Positions 1 to 6,134 are shown, counted from the stretch's first letter. The stretch: 10,716 nucleotides of DNA from Ignavibacteria bacterium (GCA_027492415.1 JAPUEV010000238.1:1-10716), one strand, 5' to 3'. The notes: generated by a model from the letters alone, not told the origin. Numbers and translations: made by a program.

Positions 1-309
1 AGGGATCAAACACCTGCCTTTAGTGAAGATACTTTTCCACCTGGGCTGATCTTTAATGGTTTCTATCCTGCTGTTATAAATAGGCATTTTAGGATTCCAG
101 TTAATTGACCAGTTCATAATTGTCATAACTTTTTCGCTGTCTTTCTTCTGTATAGTCAAAATATCGGAAGTTAACCTGATATCTTTCTGCTTCAATGCTT
201 CAAGATCCTCGTCAGTCAGGTCGTCATCTATTTTTACGGGAATTTTCAACTTCTTCAGCTTTTTTCTTATTTCTTTATCGGTTATATACCTGTCGTAATT
301 AGTACACAT
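1..309 (-). CDS. yedK: SRAP-family protein (YedK/HMCES-like), 5' part only
   Basis: The first 103 codons of a minus-strand gene that runs off the left edge. The product belongs to the SOS response-associated peptidase family. Known members use Cys2, exposed when Met1 is removed, to form a covalent link to abasic sites in single-stranded DNA. Here the protein starts Met-Cys-Thr-Asn-Tyr, so Cys2 is present, although the usual MCGRY/F form is altered. A Trp-rich stretch (W67, W71) leads to YNSRIETI (residues 78-85), which matches the family's N-A/S-R-x-E-T motif with N79, R81 and E83. It is followed by GRCLIP (98-103), the family's RCLIP motif. The start is fixed by the requirement for Cys2 and by a near-perfect promoter just upstream. 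No LexA box was recognised, so SOS control is not shown. The rest of the gene is outside the window. Confidence 0.88.
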   Translation of the reverse strand, partial: MCTNYDRYITDKEIRKKLKKLKIPVKIDDDLTDEDLEALKQKDIRLTSDILTIQKKDSEKVMTIMNWSINWNPKMPIYNSRIETIKDQPRWKSIFTKGRCLIP

Positions 310-326
310 AGCTTTTATTAATTTTT

Positions 327-357
327 CAAAAATAGGGAATAATTATTTCACCTCAAA
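327..357 (-). promoter_or_regulatory. Bacteroidota-type promoter of the SRAP gene
   Basis: On the minus strand, TTTG (357-354) is followed after 19 nt by TATTTTTG (334-327), an exact match to the Bacteroidota -33/-7 pattern TTTG...TAnnTTTG. It lies 17 nt before the ATG at 309, so the untranslated leader would be only about a dozen bases, with no Shine-Dalgarno sequence. Confidence 0.7.
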
Positions 358-406
358 GTCACAGGGAATACTTAATTACTCCATATATTCAATTGATCTA
401 AATTTA

Positions 407-414
407 TATCTTTG
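407..414 (+). promoter_or_regulatory. -7 promoter element for the alpha/beta hydrolase
   Basis: TATCTTTG exactly fits the TAnnTTTG -7 element of Bacteroidota promoters. No clear TTG lies at the usual spacing upstream; one at 393-395 is too close. The final G is only 5 nt before the ATG at 420, so transcription would begin at or next to the start codon and the mRNA would be leaderless or nearly so. Confidence 0.55.
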
Positions 415-419
415 CAGCT

Positions 420-1181
420 ATGAAGACAATTGATGTGAAATTTAAAAATTCCCGCGGGCAAGTATTGGCAGGTAAAGTAGATATGCCTTCAAATGAACAT
501 ATTAAGGCTTATGCAGTATTTGCCCACTGTTTTACCTGCTCTATGGAGCTTAAGGCAATTCATAATATTAATAAAGCTTTAAATAAACATGGTGTTGCTG
601 TGCTAAGATTTGATATGACAGGAATTGGTGAGAGTGAAGGTAGCTTCCCGGATACAAATTTTACTACCCAAATAGCTGATGTATTTTCTGCAGCAGGTTT
701 TTTAAAGGCAAATTATGAGTCTCCAAAGCTGCTTATCGGACATTCACTGGGAGGAAGTGCAATTCTCTATGCTTCTCAAAAAATAGAAGGAATAAAAGCG
801 CTTGTAACTATTGCCTCACCTGAAGAGCCGGCAAATCTATCGGTTAAGCTGAAGAGAACAAAATCCAGGTGTATTAAATCAGGCATAGCTGAAACAGAAA
901 TTGGCGGTGTAAAATTCAATTTTAAGCCGCAATTCTTTGCTGATATTGAAAGCTATAATTTAAGTGAGCTTCAGAAAAAAATTCATATACCATACCTCGT
1001 AATGCACTCAATGGCAGATACATATTCAGACCAGGAAAACGGGCTCTTGCTTTTCAGCAGGGCAAACCAGCCTAAGAGCTTTATTTCACTGGATGAAATT
1101 GATCATTTAATGTTAAAGAAGGAAGATGCTGACTTTGTTGGTAATTTAATCGCGGATTGGGCTGGTAAATATTTGCAATGA
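420..1181 (+). CDS. Alpha/beta hydrolase (the type often fused to an OsmC domain)
   Basis: A complete 253-residue serine hydrolase of the alpha/beta fold, probably cytoplasmic because there is no signal peptide. The nucleophile is S109 in the elbow GHSLGG (107-112). D200 (in HSMAD) and H229 (in DEIDHL) fit the other two triad positions, and FAHCFTC (34-40) fits the oxyanion-hole loop. The sequence, including the RFDMTGIGESEG stretch (63-74), closely resembles the N-terminal half of proteins annotated as bifunctional alpha/beta hydrolase/OsmC, which are about 400 residues long. Here the protein stops at the hydrolase boundary and no OsmC half follows. The last residue and stop codon fall in the first unit of a 7-bp tandem repeat. 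The substrate is unknown; an esterase or peroxide-related role would be a guess from the OsmC association. There is no Shine-Dalgarno sequence. Confidence 0.88.
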   Translation: MKTIDVKFKNSRGQVLAGKVDMPSNEHIKAYAVFAHCFTCSMELKAIHNINKALNKHGVAVLRFDMTGIGESEGSFPDTNFTTQIADVFSAAGFLKANYESPKLLIGHSLGGSAILYASQKIEGIKALVTIASPEEPANLSVKLKRTKSRCIKSGIAETEIGGVKFNFKPQFFADIESYNLSELQKKIHIPYLVMHSMADTYSDQENGLLLFSRANQPKSFISLDEIDHLMLKKEDADFVGNLIADWAGKYLQ

Positions 1182-1251
1182 GCAATGAACAATAAGCAAT
1201 GAACAATGAGCAATGAGGAATGAACAATGAGCAATGAGGAATGAACAAATA
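1175..1251. repeat. 7-bp tandem repeat, about 11 units
   Basis: Ten uninterrupted heptamers of the form (G/A)(C/G)AATGA, with one A variant, run from 1175 to 1244. A decayed eleventh, ACAAATA, follows at 1245-1251. The units are GCAATGA, GCAATGA, ACAATAA, GCAATGA, ACAATGA, GCAATGA, GGAATGA, ACAATGA, GCAATGA, GGAATGA. The last two sets form a 21-bp higher-order repeat (1210-1230 and 1231-1251). The first unit carries the hydrolase's final Gln codon and its TGA stop. Confidence 0.93.
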
Positions 1252-1328
1252 ACAAGAAACAAAAATCAATTTTAATTCAACAACATAGAATAAGTATTAA
1301 GAGGTGAATGAAGATTTTAATGCTTTTT

Positions 1329-1414
1329 GTCCCGTTAGGGACTAAATATTGGTAGGTTTAAAATATTTTAATATAAAGAGTCCCGTAGGGACGACATACA
1401 CATTTTAAACCAAT
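1329..1414. repeat. REP-like element with two GTCCC/GGGAC hairpins
   Basis: Two near-identical small palindromes stand in the same orientation: GTCCC-GTTA-GGGAC (1329-1342) and GTCCC-GTA-GGGAC (1380-1392). A second inverted repeat overlaps them, GGTTTAAAAT (1355-1364) against ATTTTAAACC (1402-1411), each arm beside a further ATTGG/CCAAT. The paired layout resembles dispersed palindromic (REP/BIME-like) elements of Bacteroidota intergenic DNA. That comparison is from general familiarity and has not been searched. No open reading frame or U-tail is associated with the hairpins. Confidence 0.65.
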
Positions 1415-1432
1415 AAGAAATATTTCTGCCGG

Positions 1433-1472
1433 AAATAAAAAAAAACCCGAAAGCTTAATATCTTTCGGGTTT
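1433..1472 (-). terminator. Strong intrinsic terminator on the minus strand
   Basis: A perfect 11-bp stem, AAACCCGAAAG (1443-1453) with CTTTCGGGTTT (1462-1472), has an 8-nt loop. Read on the minus strand it is followed by an almost unbroken T run (1445-1433). On the plus strand only TTTAG follows, so it is a minus-strand terminator. No minus-strand protein gene lies upstream; it most likely ends, or backs up the end of, the small RNA described next. Confidence 0.85.
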
Positions 1473-1478
1473 AGCATG

Positions 1479-1616
1479 AAAAAAATCGGCAAACTGCAGG
1501 CTTCTAAAGGAGAAAACAATACAGGAGGAAATCAGCGAGTCTTGCGATTTCACATTTGCTGTATACCAGGAGGCAGTTTAGGTATTCAGCTATTTGTCTC
1601 TTTCCTACAGTCTGCC
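1479..1616 (-). ncRNA. Candidate structured small RNA with anti-Shine-Dalgarno motifs
   Basis: Read on the minus strand, GGCAGACUGUAGG (1616-1604) pairs along 13 bp with CCUGCAGUUUGCC (1500-1488). Two pairs are G-U; on the plus strand they would be A-C mismatches, so the RNA must come from the minus strand. Inside, GAGACAA (1600-1594) pairs with UUGUUUUC (1519-1512), closing two hairpins: GCUGaAUACC/GGUAUaCAGC (1590-1581 with 1567-1558, 13-nt loop) and GAAAUCGC/GCuGAUUUC (1551-1544 with 1536-1528, 7-nt loop). The closing stem runs straight into a U7 tract (1485-1479), which could itself terminate, with the stronger terminator at 1472-1433 behind it. CCUCCU occurs in the first hairpin loop and after the second hairpin, and CUCCUUU in an internal loop. 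The 5' end is uncertain: TATAGTTG (1623-1616) is a one-mismatch -7 element without a clear -33, and it would start the RNA inside the first helix. The size is about 140-180 nt. It is not recognised as SRP RNA, tmRNA or RNase P; a divergent 6S RNA is possible. Confidence 0.6.
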
Positions 1617-1688
1617 AACTATAATAACACAGCAGGTATTAAAAAAATTTCAATTCACGGTATAAAATTTCATTTTTTCACGATTTGT

Positions 1689-1720
1689 TTTGAATATCTA
1701 ATGAAATATCGGTATATTTA
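1689..1720 (+). promoter_or_regulatory. Promoter of the ABC permease gene
   Basis: TTTG (1689-1692) and TATATTTA (1713-1720) are 20 nt apart, matching the TTTG / TAnnTTTG pattern with one mismatch in the last base. The element ends 8 nt before the ATG at 1729, which implies a very short leader, and no Shine-Dalgarno sequence is present. It points away from the minus-strand small RNA. Confidence 0.5.
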
Positions 1721-1728
1721 GCTAAATT

Positions 1729-2814
1729 ATGCAGGAAAATGAATTTTTTAAGGATAAAGATAATTTCTCTGAAGCCGAAAAGCAAAAGGCTTCTCACAGC
1801 CTATGGTATTATTCCTGGATAAGATTTAAGCGAAATAAGCTTGCTATGGCAGGTTTAATTACTCTTTGCCTTCTCATAATTGTAGCCATAAGCGCAGGCA
1901 TATTAGCACCATTTGACCCTAATGATCAGACTTTAGAATATGCAACCAAGCCTTCAGGTTTTAAAGGTAACGTGCTTGTAAAAAAGGCACTTGATGGCAC
2001 TGACTTTATCCCGATCAAGAAACTGAATAATGTTACAGCAGACTCGGTTTTCTATGTAGATTACAGCGGGTCGGATAAATCCATTGCAAAATCTGAGCTT
2101 ATCAGTTATGATGAGGCGAAGTGGCACCAGGAAAATGAATATTTACTGGGAACTGACAGGTATGGCAGAGATATCTTAAGCCGCCTGATTTATGGCAGCA
2201 GGATAAGCTTATCTGTAGGTGTAATTTCTGAAAGTATTGCAATATTTATCGGGGTTTTCCTTGGTGCATTAGCCGGTTATTTCCGGGGTAAAACCGATGC
2301 TGTTATAATGTGGTTTATAAATGTAGTTTGGTCTTTCCCTTCAATACTTTTCATCATTGCTCTATCAGTAGTTCTGGGTAAAGGATTCTGGCAGTCATTT
2401 GTAGCTATTGGATTAACCGGCTGGGTTGATATTGCAAGGATTGTGCGCGGACAGTTCTTTTCTCTGCGTGAAACCGAGTATGTTGAAGCAACGCGGGCTT
2501 TGGGATACAGGCCAACAAGGATAATCTTCAGACATATACTGCCAAATACTATCGGACCCATTATTGTAACCGGTACTGCCGGACTAGCAACTTCAATAAT
2601 TTTTGAAGCCAGCTTAAGCTTCCTTGGGTTAGGAGTACAGCCGCCAACAGCAAGCTGGGGGCAAATGGTATTTGACGGCTATAAATATATTGTTGCAGGA
2701 ACAAATTATGGCTTAGCACTCTATCCCTCTCTGGCAATTATGATCACTGTATTTGCTGTGAACCTGATTGGTGACGGCTTGCGTGATGCCTTTGACCCAA
2801 AGATGCGCAGGTAA
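1729..2814 (+). CDS. Peptide-type ABC transporter permease (DppC/OppC family)
   Basis: A 361-residue inner-membrane permease of the binding-protein-dependent family. After a soluble N-terminus comes TM1 (about 39-60, LAMAGLITLCLLII...). The family motif LGTDRYGRDILSRLIYGSR (140-158) precedes the core membrane segments, roughly 159-183, 190-215, 217-235, 268-292 and 328-350. The EAA loop that contacts the ATPase is E250-YVEATRALGY...FRHILPN (to about 273). The stretch between the first segment (APFDPND, 60-66) and LGTD is about 75 residues, more than twice the usual length, with several Lys/Asp residues; it should face the periplasm. No partner permease, ATPase or binding protein lies in the window, so the substrate (di- or oligopeptide, or nickel) cannot be set. 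dprA begins 41 nt downstream. Confidence 0.9.
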   Translation: MQENEFFKDKDNFSEAEKQKASHSLWYYSWIRFKRNKLAMAGLITLCLLIIVAISAGILAPFDPNDQTLEYATKPSGFKGNVLVKKALDGTDFIPIKKLNNVTADSVFYVDYSGSDKSIAKSELISYDEAKWHQENEYLLGTDRYGRDILSRLIYGSRISLSVGVISESIAIFIGVFLGALAGYFRGKTDAVIMWFINVVWSFPSILFIIALSVVLGKGFWQSFVAIGLTGWVDIARIVRGQFFSLRETEYVEATRALGYRPTRIIFRHILPNTIGPIIVTGTAGLATSIIFEASLSFLGLGVQPPTASWGQMVFDGYKYIVAGTNYGLALYPSLAIMITVFAVNLIGDGLRDAFDPKMRR

Positions 2815-2855
2815 TTTAGTATACCCGGCGATGAATTAAACATTCTTTTTCTATT

Positions 2856-4001
2856 ATGAATGATCTTAAACACTTATATTTTCTAACTAAAATTGAGGGA
2901 TTAGGCACAGTAAGGATAAAACGCCTGCTGGATAGATTCGGCTCGGCTGAAAATGTTTTTTCGGCTGGCATTAACGAAATTTCTGAAGTTGAAAATATCA
3001 GCCAAAAGACTGCAAATTCAATTTTAGCCTCGGGGAATCATACTGAAGAACTTCAACAGGATTTTGACGAGCTTTTAAATAAAGCTGAAAAGCTTAATAT
3101 CAGGATCCTTACTCTTAACGATGATGATTACCCTTATCTTTTAAAAAAGATATATGACCCTCCGGTTATACTTTACTTAAGGGGAAATTTTGAAAAAGAC
3201 ATGCTGGTAAACTCGATTGGTATTGTTGGTACCAGAAAACCAAGTGATTACGGCAAAAAGATGTCAGAAAAATTTGCCCAGGAGCTTTCATCTTCGGGAA
3301 TTTCAGTTGTAAGCGGTTTTGCCAGGGGAGTGGATACAATTGCCCATAGAGCAGTGTTATCTAATAGTAATGCTCAGGCTGCCACAGCAGCAGTATTTGG
3401 CTGCGGTGTTGATGTAGTTTATCCCCCTGAAAATAAGAAACTATACGATGAAATGCTTGAAAAGGGGATATTGATCTCTGAATATGATATTTCAGCGTTT
3501 CCGGATGCGGTAAATTTCCCTAAAAGGAACAGGATAATAAGCGGTCTATCCCTGGGAACCCTGGTAATTGAAAGCGATATTGATGGAGGCGCTCTAATTA
3601 CAGCAAGAACTGCTTTGGATCAATCAAGAGAAGTGTTTGCTGTTCCCGGTTACATAACTTCTAAAGTAAGCCATGGTACAAATGCACTAATTAAGAACGG
3701 GCAGGCAAAGCTGGTTGAAAATCTGGAAGATATCCTGGTAGAAATAAGTAATAAACTGACCGGTTTACGGATAAATTCAGGATCAAAAGCGGAAAATAAA
3801 CCAAAAATTTCACCCGAGCTGACCGGAAAGGAAAAGCTTATTTATGATACATTTTTAATGACTCTGGAACCGCTTCACATTGACGCAATCTCAGAGAAAT
3901 CGGGATTGAATATATCAGATTCATTAGTCACTTTGCTGAACCTGGAATTTAAAGGTTGTATAGAACAGCTGCCGGGGAAAAGATTTAAATTAAATAATTA
4001 A
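2856..4001 (+). CDS. dprA: DNA-processing protein DprA
   Basis: A 381-residue DprA/Smf protein, which in naturally transformable bacteria binds incoming single-stranded DNA and loads RecA on it. It has the full three-part layout. A helix-hairpin-helix/SAM-like region (about 1-60, with IEGLGTVRIKRLLDRFGS) comes first. The Rossmann-like DNA-binding core (about 90-300) follows, with GIVGTRKPSDYGKK (122-135), VSGFARGVDTIAHRAVL (152-168), GCGVDVVYPPEN (182-193), NFPKRNRIISGLS (220-232) and GGALITARTALDQSREVFAVPG (244-265). Last is a winged-helix DML1-like domain (about 320-380). No key motif is missing. It lies 41 nt after the permease and 39 nt before rpoN, probably on one transcript. No Shine-Dalgarno sequence precedes the ATG. 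No competence gene is nearby, so DNA uptake is not implied by context. Confidence 0.95.
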   Translation: MNDLKHLYFLTKIEGLGTVRIKRLLDRFGSAENVFSAGINEISEVENISQKTANSILASGNHTEELQQDFDELLNKAEKLNIRILTLNDDDYPYLLKKIYDPPVILYLRGNFEKDMLVNSIGIVGTRKPSDYGKKMSEKFAQELSSSGISVVSGFARGVDTIAHRAVLSNSNAQAATAAVFGCGVDVVYPPENKKLYDEMLEKGILISEYDISAFPDAVNFPKRNRIISGLSLGTLVIESDIDGGALITARTALDQSREVFAVPGYITSKVSHGTNALIKNGQAKLVENLEDILVEISNKLTGLRINSGSKAENKPKISPELTGKEKLIYDTFLMTLEPLHIDAISEKSGLNISDSLVTLLNLEFKGCIEQLPGKRFKLNN

Positions 4002-4040
4002 CGCTCACGTGATAATTATTACAGAAAAGATAAATAAAGA

Positions 4041-5441
4041 TTGTTAAAAAATTCACAGGGACAAATATTACAGCAAAAGCTTTCTCCGCAGGCTATACAG
4101 GCACAGCTGCTGCTTGCCATTCCAACCATGGCACTTGAGCAGGAAATAAAAAAGCAGCTTGAAGATAACCCTGTGCTGGAAGATGATATTGATTCTACAC
4201 AGCAGGCGGAAAAAGATACTGCAGAATATGATAATTATGACAGCGAAAGCTGGGGTAATGGATATAACAGCAGTCAATACAAAAGCAGTTCATTTGAAGG
4301 AAGTGATGAAGAGCGCACTGAATACCTTATAAATAAACAATCACGCTCAAGAGAAACACCGCTTGAACAGGTTTATAAATTGGGACTTACCACGCAGGAA
4401 CTGATCATTGCCGAAGAAATACTTGGTAACCTTGAAGATGATGGTTATTTAAGGATTCCCCTGGAAGAAATTGCCGAAGATATTAATGAAAAATATCAAT
4501 TTGAACCTGAGCCTGTTGAAGTTGAGAACGTGCTGAAAATAGTTCAAAGGCTGGATCCGGTGGGAATTGCCGCCAGGAACCTGCAGGAATGTTTATCAAT
4601 ACAATTAAATGAGCCCGGAAACGACTTAAATGAAATAGAGCGTACACTCACTTTAAAGATGATAAATGAGTATTTTGATGAGTTTAAGCATAAGCATTTC
4701 GAAAAGCTCTCGAAATTACTGAATGTACGCATGGAAAAAGTTAAGGAGCTCTTTGAGATAATACATAAGCTTAACCCTGCGCCCGGTAAACAGGATACTG
4801 CTGCTGACTATATCATCCCGGATTTCATCGTAAAGGAAAATAACGGCGTTTTATCTGTTGAATTGAGCGGTGAATCAAATCCGGGTATCAGGATCAGCAA
4901 AAAATATATGGAAATGCTGAAGGATAAAAAAACGCAGAAAGATACCAAAGAATTTTTAAAGAATAAGTTTGAATCAGCTAAATGGTTTTTAAATGCAATT
5001 CAATCACGTAAAGATACAATGCTTAAGGTCATGAATGCTATAGTTACAAGACAGAGAGAATTTTTTATGTCACATGGCGAGAATCTAAAGCCAATGTTTG
5101 AAAAAGATATTGCTGAAGATATCAGTATGGATATTTCTACTATAAGCAGGGTAGTGAGAGGGAAATATGTGCAAACAGATTTCGGGATTTATGAACTGAA
5201 ATATTTCTTTTCTACAGGTTTAAAGACAGGAAGCGGAGAGGATGTTTCGAATAAAATATTTATGGAAAAGATCAGAGAGCTGATAGAAAGCGAAGATAAG
5301 TCTAAGCCTCTAAGCGATGATAAAATAGCAGAGTTAATGAATAATAACGGCTTTAACCTGGCTCGCAGGACCGTTGCTAAATACAGGGAAAATATGAAGA
5401 TACCTAAGGCTACTCTAAGAAGGCAGATAGTATTGAACTGA
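4041..5441 (+). CDS. rpoN: RNA polymerase sigma-54 factor RpoN
   Basis: A complete 466-residue sigma-54, which directs RNA polymerase to -24/-12 promoters and needs AAA+ enhancer-binding activators. Region I (1-48) is Gln/Leu-rich, with LQQKLSPQAIQAQLLLAIPTM as its core and LEDNPVLED at its end. An acidic low-complexity region II (about 49-95, rich in D, E, S, Y, N) follows. The core-binding domain spans about 105-260 (LEDDGYLRIPLEEI, LDPVGIAARNLQECL, LNPAPG). The helix-turn-helix lies near 355-391 (ISTISRVVRGKYVQTDFGIYELKYFFS), and the RpoN box ARRTVAKYRE is intact at 441-450. The start is a TTG: an in-frame TAA lies at 4035-4037, and the next ATG (residue 30) would remove most of region I. 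No Shine-Dalgarno sequence is visible. No activator gene or convincing -24/-12 promoter was seen in the window. Confidence 0.96.
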   Translation: MLKNSQGQILQQKLSPQAIQAQLLLAIPTMALEQEIKKQLEDNPVLEDDIDSTQQAEKDTAEYDNYDSESWGNGYNSSQYKSSSFEGSDEERTEYLINKQSRSRETPLEQVYKLGLTTQELIIAEEILGNLEDDGYLRIPLEEIAEDINEKYQFEPEPVEVENVLKIVQRLDPVGIAARNLQECLSIQLNEPGNDLNEIERTLTLKMINEYFDEFKHKHFEKLSKLLNVRMEKVKELFEIIHKLNPAPGKQDTAADYIIPDFIVKENNGVLSVELSGESNPGIRISKKYMEMLKDKKTQKDTKEFLKNKFESAKWFLNAIQSRKDTMLKVMNAIVTRQREFFMSHGENLKPMFEKDIAEDISMDISTISRVVRGKYVQTDFGIYELKYFFSTGLKTGSGEDVSNKIFMEKIRELIESEDKSKPLSDDKIAELMNNNGFNLARRTVAKYRENMKIPKATLRRQIVLN

Positions 5442-5450
5442 ATAATCATA

Positions 5451-5481
5451 TTGAACTAATTGTATTATTAGGCAATATTTG
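5451..5481 (+). promoter_or_regulatory. Probable promoter of hslVU
   Basis: TTG (5451-5453) is followed after 20 nt by AATATTTG (5474-5481), one base off TAnnTTTG, at ideal Bacteroidota spacing. It lies 67 nt before the hslV start in an AT-rich gap after rpoN. No terminator separates rpoN from hslV, so read-through is also possible. Confidence 0.45.
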
Positions 5482-5536
5482 TAATTAAGGAATTATTTAA
5501 TTAAATATATGATTTTATAATTATAAGAACAATTTT

Positions 5537-5543
5537 AAGGGGA
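5537..5543 (+). promoter_or_regulatory. Ribosome binding site that sets the hslV TTG start
   Basis: AAGGGGA sits 4 nt before the TTG at 5548. It is one of the few Shine-Dalgarno-like sequences in the window and supports TTG as initiation codon, since no ATG lies before the catalytic Thr. Confidence 0.6.
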
Positions 5544-5547
5544 ATAA

Positions 5548-6087
5548 TTGGAAAATAAAATTTTAAGTACAACTGTTGTTGGCCTTATAAAAGACGGAAT
5601 TGCCGCAATGGGAAGCGACGGACAGGTTACTGTTGGTAATACTGTTTTGAAGCAGAACACAAAAAAAGTAAGGAAAATATATAATAATAAGGTTCTTGCT
5701 GGTTTTGCAGGCTCAACTGCAGATGCATTGACATTATTTGAGAAGTTTGAAGCCAAGCTTGAGCAATACAAGGGTAACCTTCCCAGGGCTGCTGTTGAGC
5801 TTGCCAAGGACTGGCGTACAGATAGATACCTGCGAAGACTTGAAGCATTGCTTGCTGTTATGGACAGCAAAAATGCTTTCATAATTTCAGGTAATGGGGA
5901 TGTAATTGAACCGGATGACGGAATCGTAGCAATTGGCTCAGGAGGAAGCTTTGCTACTGCTGCTGCCAGGATGCTTGTTAAATATTCATCGCTTACTGCA
6001 CCGCAGATAGTAAAAGAATCACTTGATACTGCAGCAGATATTTGTATCTATACAAACCACAGTGTTACAATTGAAGAGCTCTCTTAA
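5548..6087 (+). CDS. hslV: HslV, peptidase subunit of the HslUV protease
   Basis: A 179-residue beta-type proteasome homologue, the proteolytic core (double hexamer) of the cytoplasmic ATP-dependent HslUV (ClpYQ) protease. It starts with TTG. The residues before the Thr pair form a short propeptide, MENKILS, so the nucleophile after processing is T8 (mature Thr1). The other active-site positions fall at the expected distances: D24 (mature Asp17, in GSDGQVT), K40 (mature Lys33) and S131 (mature Ser124, in GSGGSF). Other family stretches are GFAGSTADALTLFEKFEAKLE (52-72) and KDWRTDRYLRRLEALL (87-102). The propeptide is longer than the single Met of E. coli HslV. hslU follows after 47 nt, so the two are surely co-expressed. 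Confidence 0.97.
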   Translation: MENKILSTTVVGLIKDGIAAMGSDGQVTVGNTVLKQNTKKVRKIYNNKVLAGFAGSTADALTLFEKFEAKLEQYKGNLPRAAVELAKDWRTDRYLRRLEALLAVMDSKNAFIISGNGDVIEPDDGIVAIGSGGSFATAAARMLVKYSSLTAPQIVKESLDTAADICIYTNHSVTIEELS

Positions 6088-6134
6088 GACTGCACCCTGC
6101 AATATAAAGCTATTAGAAAGAAATTAATTTAAAA

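Noticed and set aside
393..395. TTG as the -33 element of the hydrolase promoter
   Set aside because: Only 11 nt separate it from the -7 element, while about 19-21 are needed.
1175..1251. CRISPR array
   Set aside because: The units are 7 bp, contiguous and without spacers.
1081..1269. Minus-strand open reading frame of 62 codons with a repeating CSLFI(A/P)H pattern
   Set aside because: The peptide repetition only reflects the 7-bp tandem repeat (21 bp is 7 codons) and its other half is antisense to the hydrolase.
1443..1472. Plus-strand terminator for the hydrolase
   Set aside because: On the plus strand the stem is followed only by TTTAG, while the minus strand has a long T run.
1476..1721. 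Plus-strand open reading frame of 81 codons
   Set aside because: It lies wholly over the minus-strand structured RNA and the permease promoter, has no ribosome binding site and no recognisable protein features. Its SD-like AGGAGG stretches are the complement of the RNA's CCUCCU motifs.
4002..4040. Sigma-54 -24/-12 promoters in this or other intergenic gaps
   Set aside because: No GG-N10-GC pair with the wider TGGCAC/TTGCA context was seen before any gene, despite the presence of rpoN.
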